DNA of 64,000 nt from Gemmatimonadota bacterium (lineage in GTDB: Bacteria; Gemmatimonadota; Gemmatimonadetes; Longimicrobiales; Gaopeijiaceae): contig JAWKQO010000001.1 in NCBI GenBank assembly GCA_041390105.1, positions 1 to 64,000 on the forward strand, given 5' to 3'. Shown here one piece after another: positions 56,174 to 64,000 of the stretch. Numbering within the stretch: the first letter of the stretch is position 1; every line of letters starts with the position of its first letter. The notes under the pieces are model-generated. The model was not told the DNA's origin. It saw nothing but the letters and a program-made list of their open reading frames with translations, and did no database searches. Position numbers and translations under genes: made by a program.

Positions 56174-57438
56174 TCGTACCGGAGGGCCACCACGGGGTCG
56201 AGTCGCGCGGCCCGCACGGCCGGCAGCAGTCCGAACAGCATGCCCGTGAACGCCGCCGCCAACAAGGAGGCGCCAATGGACCACAGCGGGATCTCGGCTG
56301 GGACCGGGGTGAAGCGGGCTACGCCCCAGGACCCCAGCCCTCCCAGTGCCAGCCCCACGGCGCTGCCCACCATGGTGAGGGCCGCGGCCTCCACGAGGAA
56401 CTGGAGCAGGATCTCCCGCCGGTTCGCGCCCACCGCTTTCCGGATTCCGATCTCCCGGGTCCGCTCGGTCACCGAGATCAGCATGATCCCGATCACCCCG
56501 ACCCCACCCACCATCAGCGCCACGGAAGAGAGCGCCAGCATCACCGCGAAGAACGCGCTGGTGAACCGATTGAACAGGTCGAGAAGCTGCGTGGGCTGCA
56601 TGAGCCAGAAGTTGTTGTCCTCGTCGGGACGCAGCCCCCGCGAAGAGCGCAGCGCCGAGATGACCTGATCCTGCGCGTCTTCCAGGCGCACCTCGTCGCG
56701 GGGCACGACCAGGATCTGCGCGAAGGCGAAGATGTTGCGGGCCTTGAGCCGCCGCACGGCCGTGGTGTAGGGGAACATCGCGAAGAAGGGCTGGGCCCCG
56801 GCGAAGATGTTCTCCGCCTGCTTGTAGACGCCCACCACCTGGAAACGCTCGTTGACGCCTCTCCATCCGGACGTCGCCCGCACCGGGCGCCCGATCGGGT
56901 CCTGCGCGCCGAAGAGTTCCTCCGCCAAGCGGTCGGAGATCACCACCACCGGCCGTCCCTCGTTCACCTCGACCTCGGTGAAATTGCGGCCGGCCACGAA
57001 CTCCCCGGCCGAGTAGAGCTCCCAGCCCGAGGTGGTTCCCTGGGACTGGACGTCGCTCACGCGATCCGAGCCGTTCGAAATCGCAATCGAGAAATTGATC
57101 GCAGCGCTGGCGCTGCGGATGGCCGGGAGCGCACCCACCTTGCGCACCTCCGCGTCGGTGATCTCCGGGTTCTTCCACCAGGGTGGCCCGCTGTCGCCAC
57201 CACTACTGATGCGGATGCCGGTCAGGTCGAACGGCATGACCACGAAGTTGCGTGGTCCGGCCGCCTCGAACGATTCGGCGATCCCGCTCCGGATGCCGGT
57301 GATGACGCTGGCCATCGCGACCACGACCGCGACGCCGATGGCGATGCCGATGATCGTAAGGCCCGCACGGATCTTGTTCGAGCGCAGCGCCTCGAACGCC
57401 ACCCGTACGCCCTCGATCAATGTCGTGATGCCCTTCAT
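56170..57438 (-). CDS. MacB-type ABC transporter permease, second copy
   Basis: 422 aa from ATG 57438. One N-terminal helix (IRAGLTIIGIAIGVAVVVAMASV), a periplasmic MacB core domain about 240 residues long (ISSGGDSGPPWW, VVVISDRLAEELFG), then three C-terminal helices with ERTREIGIRKAVGANRREIL, the ATPase-coupling loop, and the terminal ARLDPVVALRYE. It lies 14 bases after the paralogous permease gene. No ATPase domain is fused. Confidence 0.9.
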   Translation of the reverse strand: MKGITTLIEGVRVAFEALRSNKIRAGLTIIGIAIGVAVVVAMASVITGIRSGIAESFEAAGPRNFVVMPFDLTGIRISSGGDSGPPWWKNPEITDAEVRKVGALPAIRSASAAINFSIAISNGSDRVSDVQSQGTTSGWELYSAGEFVAGRNFTEVEVNEGRPVVVISDRLAEELFGAQDPIGRPVRATSGWRGVNERFQVVGVYKQAENIFAGAQPFFAMFPYTTAVRRLKARNIFAFAQILVVPRDEVRLEDAQDQVISALRSSRGLRPDEDNNFWLMQPTQLLDLFNRFTSAFFAVMLALSSVALMVGGVGVIGIMLISVTERTREIGIRKAVGANRREILLQFLVEAAALTMVGSAVGLALGGLGSWGVARFTPVPAEIPLWSIGASLLAAAFTGMLFGLLPAVRAARLDPVVALRYE

Positions 57439-57452
57439 TGCGGATCCTCCCG

Positions 57453-58694
57453 CTACTCGTAGCGAAGTGCGTCCACGGGATCCAGGCGGGCCGCGCGCCG
57501 GGCCGGATAGACTCCGGCGATCACGCCGGTGGCGACGCCCAGCACGACGGCAACGACGACCCACTTGACGGCCACCGCGGCGGGGAGCGGAGTCACCGCC
57601 CGTACCAGCCAGCTCAAGCCCACGCCGATGGCGACCCCGAGCCCCGCCCCGAAGAGCGAAAGCGTCGAGGACTCGATGAGCACCTGAGCGAGGATATCGC
57701 GCTGGCGTGCGCCGATGGCCTTGCGCACGCCGATCTCACGCGTGCGCTCCATGACGGAGACCAGCATGATGTTCATGATCACGATGCCGCCTACGATCAG
57801 TGAGATCGCCACCAGGGTAGGGAAGGCGACGTAGAGGATCGTGGAGATGCGGTCCCAGAAGGACAGGGATTGCTCCTGGGTCTCGACCGCGAAGTTATTG
57901 TCTTCTCCGGGGCGCAGCCGGCGTTGTACCCGCATGATGCCTTCGACTTCGTTCCGCGCCTCCATGACCAACTCCGGGGTCGGAGCCTGCACGATGATCT
58001 CGTCCAGGTATCCGCGTGGGCTGGCGATGCGGCCCAACGGCGAAGCGAGCGGCGCGATGGCCTTGGCATCCCGTGACTGACCGAGAACCGAGCCCATCTT
58101 CTCCAGGATTCCCACCACCCGGAAGGGGATGCCATCGATCTTCACCCGCCCTCCCAATGCCCCTCCATCCGGGAAGAGAGCCTCGACGACGTCCTGTCCC
58201 AGCACGACCACTGGAGTGCCGCGCTCGGCCTCCTGGGGGCTGAACGCCCGCCCTTCCTCGACCACCCAGCCCCGAATGTCGAAGATGGGAGCATCGGCGG
58301 CGATGATCTCCACATTCTCGACTTCCAGCCCGCCGAAGCTGGATACGCTGGCTCGGCTGTCCACCTGAGCGCTGACCACGCCAGCCGTGGCGAGCGTCTC
58401 CCGCAGTCGATCCGAGTCGGCCGTGGTCAGCTGCGGTCGGCGGAACAGCGCGCGACGCTGCTCGTCCGTCAGGTTGCCGACCACCGTTCCCACGCGGTCG
58501 ACGGTCACGGTGTTGATCCCGAAGATCTCGCTCCCGAGGTCCTCGCGGACGTAGCGGTCCATGCCCTCGACCACGGAAACCACCGTGATGAGGAACATGA
58601 CGCCGATGATGACGCCCAGAACGCTGAAGAAGCTCTTGAGCTTCTGCGAACGGATCTGCTGCAAGGCCAGGCGGACGCCCTCGAACCACTCCAT
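57453..58694 (-). CDS. MacB-type ABC transporter permease, first copy
   Basis: 413 aa. Same layout as its neighbour: helix (KSFFSVLGVIIGVMFLITVVSV), periplasmic domain with VVVLGQDVVEALFPDGGALGG, coupling loop ERTREIGVRKAIGARQRDIL, and ARLDPVDALRYE at the end. The pair probably forms a heterodimer. It starts three bases after the adaptor gene. MacB systems use a tripartite pump spanning both membranes together with TolC, present here. Confidence 0.92.
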   Translation of the reverse strand: MEWFEGVRLALQQIRSQKLKSFFSVLGVIIGVMFLITVVSVVEGMDRYVREDLGSEIFGINTVTVDRVGTVVGNLTDEQRRALFRRPQLTTADSDRLRETLATAGVVSAQVDSRASVSSFGGLEVENVEIIAADAPIFDIRGWVVEEGRAFSPQEAERGTPVVVLGQDVVEALFPDGGALGGRVKIDGIPFRVVGILEKMGSVLGQSRDAKAIAPLASPLGRIASPRGYLDEIIVQAPTPELVMEARNEVEGIMRVQRRLRPGEDNNFAVETQEQSLSFWDRISTILYVAFPTLVAISLIVGGIVIMNIMLVSVMERTREIGVRKAIGARQRDILAQVLIESSTLSLFGAGLGVAIGVGLSWLVRAVTPLPAAVAVKWVVVAVVLGVATGVIAGVYPARRAARLDPVDALRYE

Positions 58695-58697
58695 GGA

Positions 58698-59963
58698 TCA
58701 GTTGCCTGTCGGTCGGCCGCGCGGACCCGGCGTGCTGCCCTGTTCGCGGACGGGGTCCCCGTTCTTCAAGGCGCGCACGGCTTGGTAGGGACCTGCCACC
58801 ACCGTTTCGCCCCCCGAGAGGCCTTCGAGGATCTCGAAATAGTCCTGACCCGCGATCCCCACCTTCACCGGCGCGAATACGGCCTTGCCGTCCTGGACCA
58901 GGAAGACGCCTTCGACAGTCTCCTCCTCCTCTCCGGCGCGCGTCGTGTCCGCGGGGACATCGTCCCCCTCGGCTGTGCGCACCGTGACCGCGATGATGGG
59001 AGCCGCGATGACGTCGTCCCTGCGGTCGGTGACGATCTCCGCCGTGGTGGACAGGTCGGGTCGCAACTCGGGGGAGGGGTCGTCCAATGTGATCACGACC
59101 TCGAAGTCGATGGTCTGCGTCTGACCACCGACGTTTTCCGAGGGGGGCCGGATGGCGCTGTTGCCGATCTCCGTGACCCGCCCCGTGAACGCGCGGTCGG
59201 GGAACGCGTCCAGCTCCACCTTGGCACTGTCACCCAGGGTGATCTCGGGGACGTCGGTTTCGTCCACCTCCATGACCGCCTCGATGACCGACAGGTCGCT
59301 GATGGTAAGCAGGAGGCTGCCCGGATTGTTCATGGTTCCGATGATGGCGGTCTCGCCCTGCTCGATGTTCAGGCGGGTGACCTTCCCCGCCATCGGAGCC
59401 CGGATCACCGTCTTGGCGAGATTCTCCCGTGACTCGCGTACGCTGGCCTCCGCCTGCTCGACGCCGAAGTCCGCGGCCTCGGCGAGAGAGCGTTGCACCT
59501 CCATCGCGGTCTGGGCGTCCTCCACTTGCTGGCGGCTGATGAGCGTGGAGTCACGGGCCCAGAGTTGTTGGGCGCGCTCGAAGTCGCGCGTGGTGCGCAG
59601 CAGGCTCGCCTGCTGCTGAGCGGCGGTGGCCCGAGCTTGACTCAGCCCGGCCTGGGCCCGGGCCAGAACGGCGTCCCACTGCGTGGGGTCGATACGCAGC
59701 AGAACCTCGCCCTGCTGGACGTCCTCCCCCTCATCCACGTTGAGTTCGACGACGCGCCCCGAGACGTCGGCCGAGATGTCCACGGCGCGGCGCGCTCGGA
59801 TGTAGCCGTTGGCGGTGACGATGGCCACGAGGTCCTTGCGGCCGATCTCCTCGAAGCGGACCTGGGCTCCGCGCTCCCGCGCGTTGCGGACGCTGAGGGC
59901 GCCCGCGATCCCGAGGACCGCGACGATCGCGATGCCGATCAGGGCCTTCCTGCGTGTTGTCAT
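58698..59963 (-). CDS. Periplasmic adaptor of a MacA/RND type efflux pump
   Basis: 421 aa membrane-fusion protein. N-terminal helix (ALIGIAIVAVLGIAGAL), barrel-sandwich half with GYIRARRAVDISADVSGRVVELNVDEGEDVQQGEVLLRIDP, a coiled-coil hairpin of about 95 residues (ARAQAGLSQARATAAQQQASL), second half APMAGKVTRLNIEQGE, then beta-barrel and membrane-proximal domains. It links the inner-membrane permeases with the TolC channel encoded seven bases upstream. Confidence 0.92.
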   Translation of the reverse strand: MTTRRKALIGIAIVAVLGIAGALSVRNARERGAQVRFEEIGRKDLVAIVTANGYIRARRAVDISADVSGRVVELNVDEGEDVQQGEVLLRIDPTQWDAVLARAQAGLSQARATAAQQQASLLRTTRDFERAQQLWARDSTLISRQQVEDAQTAMEVQRSLAEAADFGVEQAEASVRESRENLAKTVIRAPMAGKVTRLNIEQGETAIIGTMNNPGSLLLTISDLSVIEAVMEVDETDVPEITLGDSAKVELDAFPDRAFTGRVTEIGNSAIRPPSENVGGQTQTIDFEVVITLDDPSPELRPDLSTTAEIVTDRRDDVIAAPIIAVTVRTAEGDDVPADTTRAGEEEETVEGVFLVQDGKAVFAPVKVGIAGQDYFEILEGLSGGETVVAGPYQAVRALKNGDPVREQGSTPGPRGRPTGN

Positions 59964-59970
59964 TCGTGCC

Positions 59971-61470
59971 TCAGCGGCTGCGAAGGGAGGTGCCCACCAG
60001 CGACTCGAGGCTGGCGAGGTTTTCGTGATATGTGAAGATGGCGTCTACCAAGGCGCGGTCCGCTTGGGCGCGGACGGTTTCGGCTTCCACGAGATCGATG
60101 AAGCTCACGGAGCCGATGCGGTACTGCTCCTGCGCCAGGCGCAGCTGCTCGCTCGCGTAGGACTGATTGCGTTCCTCGATGCGGGCGCCTTCGTAGCCGC
60201 TCTGCACGGCGGCCAGGCCGGCGGCCAGGTCCGTGCGCAGCTGCAGTTCCTGCTCACGGATGCGGAGGCGCGCGTCGTCCCGCTGCACTCGGGCAGACTC
60301 GAGGTCCCGCTGCCGGCTCAGCCCACGGAAGAGAGGGAGACTGAGGGACAGGGAGAAGGTCGGGGCCGTGCGCGTGAAGTTGAAGGGGAAGACGTCGTTC
60401 TGGCGCTCGATCGCGGTGCGGGTGGCCGGGTCGAACGCGAAGCGCGTGCAGTCTTCGGTGGGCAGCGGGTCCGCCAGCCGGCGGAACAACTCGTTGAGTG
60501 CCTCGCACTGGTCCACCTGGTTGTTGGCCTGGGCCATCGCGCTCGCCACCAAGCTGCTGGTGTTGGAGGCCTGCCGCGCGAAGCCACCGATGCTGGCGTT
60601 GAGCGACATCGAGGGGAGGTACTCGGAGCGGGCCATGCGCACGCCGTAGTCGGAGGCGCGCTCGTTGGCGCGCAGCGCCGCCAGACCCGGATTCTGATCC
60701 AGAGCGCGGTCATACAAGTCGTTCTCCGTCCACGCCGGGGCATCCAGCGCGAACGACGTGGAGAGCGCCAGCGTGTCGCCCAGCGGCAGTCCCACCCGTT
60801 GCGCCAAGCGCAAGCGCGCGGTGTGCAGCGCCGTGCGTGACTGCAGCTCGGTGACCTGGGCGCGTCCAACCGCGACCTCCGCCTGCGCCACGTCGAGCTG
60901 GGAGGCCGAGCCCACTTCCCGGCGACCCTGCGCCAGCCGCGCATTGAACTGCGCCCGCTCCAACTCCTGCCGCGCCAGCGCAAGTCCTTCCTGTTGGCGC
61001 AGCACCCCCAGGTAGGCCTGGGTAATGCCGAAGTCGAGCTGCGCTTCGCTGGAGCGGACGTTGGCCGAAGTGGCGTGCTCCTGAGCCTTGGCCTGACCGG
61101 GTGCCAGGAGGGATCGGCCGCTGACCGAGAGGTTCGCGTTGAGGCTGTAGCTGGAGTTCAGGTACGACGGCTGATCGGCGAATCCGAGCTGGCCGGCCGT
61201 GAGCCCTCCGAACGACTGGTCGCCCACGCCCTGCCACCCGATGCCGCCGCTCAGCGACGCCGAAGGCAACCAGGCGCCGTAGGCGGAACGGATGTTCCAG
61301 GCCGCAGCGCCGAGGTCGTTCCGGGCTTGCGCGTACACAGGGCTGTGTTGGCGGGCCAGGTCGAAGGCGTCGGCGAGGGAGAGCGGGGAGGGGAGAGTCT
61401 GCTGTGCGGAGAGGGGAGCCGCGAGGGCCAGGGACAGGAGCAACCACCATCGCTTGGGCACTGGAAGCAT
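59971..61470 (-). CDS. TolC-like outer-membrane channel protein
   Basis: 499 aa with a signal peptide (WWLLLSLALAAPLSAQQ). The two-repeat OEP layout is seen: LSLADAFDLARQHSPVY, ARARLQVA-like helices around QLDVAQAEVAVGRAQV, the second repeat RALDQNPGLAALRANERAS, and YRIGSVSFIDLVEAE near the end. First gene of the minus-strand operon TolC-adaptor-permease-permease-bshB1. On the minus strand a TTGAAA (61561-61556) with TACGTA 16 bases on is a weak promoter candidate. Confidence 0.92.
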   Translation of the reverse strand: MLPVPKRWWLLLSLALAAPLSAQQTLPSPLSLADAFDLARQHSPVYAQARNDLGAAAWNIRSAYGAWLPSASLSGGIGWQGVGDQSFGGLTAGQLGFADQPSYLNSSYSLNANLSVSGRSLLAPGQAKAQEHATSANVRSSEAQLDFGITQAYLGVLRQQEGLALARQELERAQFNARLAQGRREVGSASQLDVAQAEVAVGRAQVTELQSRTALHTARLRLAQRVGLPLGDTLALSTSFALDAPAWTENDLYDRALDQNPGLAALRANERASDYGVRMARSEYLPSMSLNASIGGFARQASNTSSLVASAMAQANNQVDQCEALNELFRRLADPLPTEDCTRFAFDPATRTAIERQNDVFPFNFTRTAPTFSLSLSLPLFRGLSRQRDLESARVQRDDARLRIREQELQLRTDLAAGLAAVQSGYEGARIEERNQSYASEQLRLAQEQYRIGSVSFIDLVEAETVRAQADRALVDAIFTYHENLASLESLVGTSLRSR

Positions 61471-61634
61471 GTTCGACTCGGCGCGCAGAGGCGTTCTAGG
61501 GTCGACGTCGGGCGGGAAGGCGTCGCTCCCCGGTACGTAGGGCCCTGAAGCACGGTTTCAAGGGAGTGCGGCCAGAACCGCTGGACCGCCAACCCGGTAC
61601 GGGTACGGATGTGCGGGCGGGTTCCTTCAACGGG

Positions 61635-62348
61635 TCAGGGAAGGCGTGTGCGGACGGCCCGGAAGGCCGGACCGCGTTCCGCGGCCCGCTCGACGAGAAG
61701 GAGGCGGCCCTCGGCGTCCATCCAGACGTCCAACGCCGCTCCGGTGGAGGACTCGACGCGCATGTGCTGCGCGTCCACCGACGAACCAGCGATCTCCACG
61801 CTTCCCGCCCCGAGGGGGCGCAGCGTGACGGAACCCGACTCCCCGGCGATCGGCACCAGCGTCGGTACGGTGGTCGCCCCGGCGCGCAGCCGCACACCCG
61901 CGAAGTACAGGTGATGGACCACGCCGGAGTCCAGGATGACGAGTCCGGGGGCGGCCCGCATCTCCCGCGCTCGCTCCCCCACCGAGGTGCGCCGGATCAT
62001 GCTCAACCGACCGGGCCCGTCCTCTTCATAGCGGACGTCCTGCGGTTCGGACCCCGACACCTGGACGGTGTAGAGAACCACGTGCTCGTCCGCTCCTCGG
62101 AGCTCGAGGGTTGTCTGGACGTCCCGGGCCCCCGGTCCGCTGGCGACGTGTAGGCGGGCTCCGGCCACCACGCGGCGCTCCGCTCCGCTTCCGGAGACGC
62201 GGATGGAGAACGTCTCGGTGCCGACCTCGGCGCCCGCCTCGTAGATGGTGAAGGTCCCCTCATCGAGGGTAACTTCCTGTCCGCCCAGATCGGGACCCAT
62301 CGCCCCTAGGGCGAACGCTCCCGTCAGACAGAGAGACCAAGCGCGCAT
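61635..62348 (-). CDS. Secreted beta-rich protein of unknown function
   Basis: 237 aa. Signal peptide (MRAWSLCLTGAFALGAMG, cleavage near GGQ), then a repeated-strand protein (GTFTIYEAGAEVGTETFSIRV, RVVAGARLHVASG, LYTVQVSGSEPQDVRYEEDG) that resembles DUF6134/DUF3108 or LolA-like lipid-binding half-barrels. No catalytic motif. It lies 164 bases upstream of the TolC operon on the same strand. Function unknown. Confidence 0.72.
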   Translation of the reverse strand: MRAWSLCLTGAFALGAMGPDLGGQEVTLDEGTFTIYEAGAEVGTETFSIRVSGSGAERRVVAGARLHVASGPGARDVQTTLELRGADEHVVLYTVQVSGSEPQDVRYEEDGPGRLSMIRRTSVGERAREMRAAPGLVILDSGVVHHLYFAGVRLRAGATTVPTLVPIAGESGSVTLRPLGAGSVEIAGSSVDAQHMRVESSTGAALDVWMDAEGRLLLVERAAERGPAFRAVRTRLP

Positions 62349-62418
62349 TGCGACGTCCCAGCGTTGAGACCTGGCTCGTGCCGGCCCCCGGACGTTCCGG
62401 AGACCCTGGTCGGTTCCT

Positions 62419-62439
62419 ACCCCCCCACCTCGGGGGGGT
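62419..62439 (+). repeat. C7/G7 inverted repeat before the last gene
   Basis: ACCCCCCC-ACCTC-GGGGGGGT, an 8-bp near-homopolymer stem ending 9 bases before the GTG at 62449. It covers the G-rich stretch that would act as the ribosome binding site, so it could mask it. There is no T run, so it is not a standard terminator. Confidence 0.5.
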
Positions 62440-62448
62440 TCAAGCGCC

Positions 62449-64000
62449 GTGAAGTCCCTGGAACGGAGCCCCGGCCACGCGTGGGCCGCGCTGCTGGCGC
62501 TGTTCGGCTGGCTGCGTTGGCCGTCCTGGCTATGGATTCCGGTGGCCCTGGTGGCGTTGGCGGCGGGCTGGCTGCACGGTCGCTGGCGCGGCCTCCCGGC
62601 TACGCTGCTCACCCTCCTGCTCGGACTCGCCAGCGTGGTGGCCGCGGTTGGGCTGCGCTCGCTGACCCGCATCGGGAACGACTGGCCCACCTTCTGGGCC
62701 GCCGAAGAGGAGAGAGCGGGCGAGGCGCTGCAGCAGCGGATGGAGGCGCTCATCGCGGAGGGGAACGACGCGTTGGCGGTGCTGTCGCGGGGATCTGCTG
62801 GAGACGTGCCCGAGGCTGACGTGCTGGATCAGCTGCGCCGGCGCTCGGGCCTGTCCGCGCTCGCCGTGTACGACCCGGCCGGAGTCCCCCTCGTGTGGTC
62901 GGGCTTGCACCACGGACCGGTCCCCGAGCGCGTCCGCACTGGAGCTCGCAGCTACGACTACGGCGAGAGTCCGCTGTTCGGATACCTCTACTTCACGCTT
63001 CCACGCGAGGCGGGGGACGGAACCGCGGTGGGCGCCGTCCTGCTGAGGGCAGATCTTCCCCGCTCATTGGCATCTGAGGCGCGAGAGGATTTCTCCTCGC
63101 GCTTCGAAGTGGATACGGGTGAGGAGATCCGCATCACCACCGTGGAGCGGGTGCAAGGGCCGGGAGTCTGGGACTTCCGGTGGCAGGAGGAGACGCTCTT
63201 CAGCATGCAGGTGGTTCGACCTGCGCAGGCGGAACGGCAGCGTGACACTTTCGCCCGCTGGTCGCGGTGGGTGCTCGGTCTGGCGATCCTGGCGTGGCTG
63301 TTCCTGGTGCGGGTGAGCCCGCCCGCACGGCGGGTGCGCATCGTGGCCGTCGCCGTGGCGCTGGTGGCGGGCTTTCTGCCGTTCGATCGGCTGTTCGGCG
63401 CCTTCCCGTTCTTCTCTCCGGCCGACTATCTGTTGCCGGGCCCGCTGCCCTTCTCGCTGGGACGGGTCCTGCTGATCGTTGGCGCTGCTGCTCTGCTGCT
63501 GGGTGTCGCTGGTCTACCGTCCGCACGCTGGGGGGTCTGGATCGCGGGGGTGGGTGGCGGAATCGGGCTGCCTCTCCTCACGGGATGGCTGGGTGGCGGA
63601 GTCTCTACGTCGATCCTCGCGGGTCCGGAACCGCGTTGGATCGTCTACGCGATGGTTCTCAGCACGGCGGCCACGGTCTGGTTGGTGCTGGCGTTCTCGT
63701 TGGGCCGGCCCCGGCGCGGCGACCGTGGTGTGCGCCTCGGGTGGCTTGCCCTGGCGCTGGTGGCGAACGCGCTGGCGGGGCTTGGTCTGGCAGCCCGTGT
63801 GCAGTTCGGCCTTGCGGTCCCCGCGCTCTGGCTCGGCGCCTGGGCTCCGGGTCTGGCCCTGGCCAGTGCGGGGCTGGGGAGCCGGGAGGGGCGGCATCGC
63901 TTGCTCCTCACCGTGGCGGTCGCCGGCGTGCTGGCGGCCTCGGCGGTCGCCCCGTTCGTGTGGTCGCAGCGTACGCACGCACGGATGGAAGTTGCCGAGA
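62449..64000 (+). CDS. Multi-pass membrane sensor-like protein, 3' end outside the window
   Basis: 517 codons open to the right edge from GTG 62449. Two or three N-terminal helices (WAALLALFGWLRWPSWLW, WIPVALVALAAGWL, LLTLLLGLASVVAAVGL). A soluble domain follows at about 85-260 (LQQRMEALIAEGNDALAVL, LRRRSGLSALAVYDPAGVPLVW, YDYGESPLFGYLYFTL), like an extracellular PAS/Cache-type sensor. At least seven more helices come after it. No kinase domain is reached. The layout suggests the input half of a sensor histidine kinase, but the output domain lies outside the window, so this is inference. Confidence 0.72.
   Translation, partial: MKSLERSPGHAWAALLALFGWLRWPSWLWIPVALVALAAGWLHGRWRGLPATLLTLLLGLASVVAAVGLRSLTRIGNDWPTFWAAEEERAGEALQQRMEALIAEGNDALAVLSRGSAGDVPEADVLDQLRRRSGLSALAVYDPAGVPLVWSGLHHGPVPERVRTGARSYDYGESPLFGYLYFTLPREAGDGTAVGAVLLRADLPRSLASEAREDFSSRFEVDTGEEIRITTVERVQGPGVWDFRWQEETLFSMQVVRPAQAERQRDTFARWSRWVLGLAILAWLFLVRVSPPARRVRIVAVAVALVAGFLPFDRLFGAFPFFSPADYLLPGPLPFSLGRVLLIVGAAALLLGVAGLPSARWGVWIAGVGGGIGLPLLTGWLGGGVSTSILAGPEPRWIVYAMVLSTAATVWLVLAFSLGRPRRGDRGVRLGWLALALVANALAGLGLAARVQFGLAVPALWLGAWAPGLALASAGLGSREGRHRLLLTVAVAGVLAASAVAPFVWSQRTHARMEVAE

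Overview
The window is very GC-rich, densely packed bacterial chromosome. Genes commonly overlap by 1-4 bases (ATGA, GTGA and TTGA junctions). No insertion sequence, integrase, phage gene or CRISPR array was seen. The mix of MglA/roadblock proteins, bacillithiol synthesis (BshB1), multihaem cytochromes with a Rieske/cytochrome b pair, and MacB-type permeases with a TolC partner fits Gemmatimonadota or a nearby phylum. That placement is inference: there is no 16S rRNA here and no search was possible.

Layout. 1-20 kb holds housekeeping genes on the plus strand: recA (5' end cut off), alaS, a PHP phosphatase, an SDR, the CCA-adding enzyme, rarA, hflX, pdxJ, a flippase-like membrane protein, ispE and tRNA-Gln(UUG). 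These are followed by a creatininase-like secreted protein, a large secreted protein of unknown function, prs, rplY, pth and the membrane pyrophosphatase hppA, which ends in a clear terminator. An M20 hydrolase follows.

21.3-31.6 kb is the most striking part. An AT-rich leader with nested inverted repeats precedes eight tightly coupled genes: two multihaem lipoproteins (9 and 10 haem sites), an outer-membrane barrel, a 16-haem cytochrome, a 9-haem cytochrome fused through a membrane helix to a TerB-like domain, a Tat-type Rieske protein, a fused-type cytochrome b, and an 11-haem NapC-like cytochrome. I count 55 haem sites. The set reads as a quinol-to-outer-membrane electron conduit.

31.6-42 kb: a class II aldolase on the minus strand. 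Then ychF with a terminator-like hairpin just after its promoter, a single-polypeptide fusion of ribosomal proteins S6 and S18, a YybS-like membrane protein, rplI, rsfS, a degenerate ParA/BY-kinase-like protein and smc.

42-55 kb: an RNase Z-like hydrolase, DAHP synthase, yraN, the SRP RNA, dnaX, ybaB, recR, a roadblock/MglA pair, pgsA, cinA, an alpha/beta hydrolase, grpE and dnaJ. On the minus strand are mnmA and its cysteine desulfurase.

55-64 kb: a small HIRAN-like protein. A minus-strand operon follows with a TolC protein, an RND/MacA adaptor, two MacB-type permeases and bshB1, and then a secreted protein. A multi-pass membrane protein runs off the right edge.
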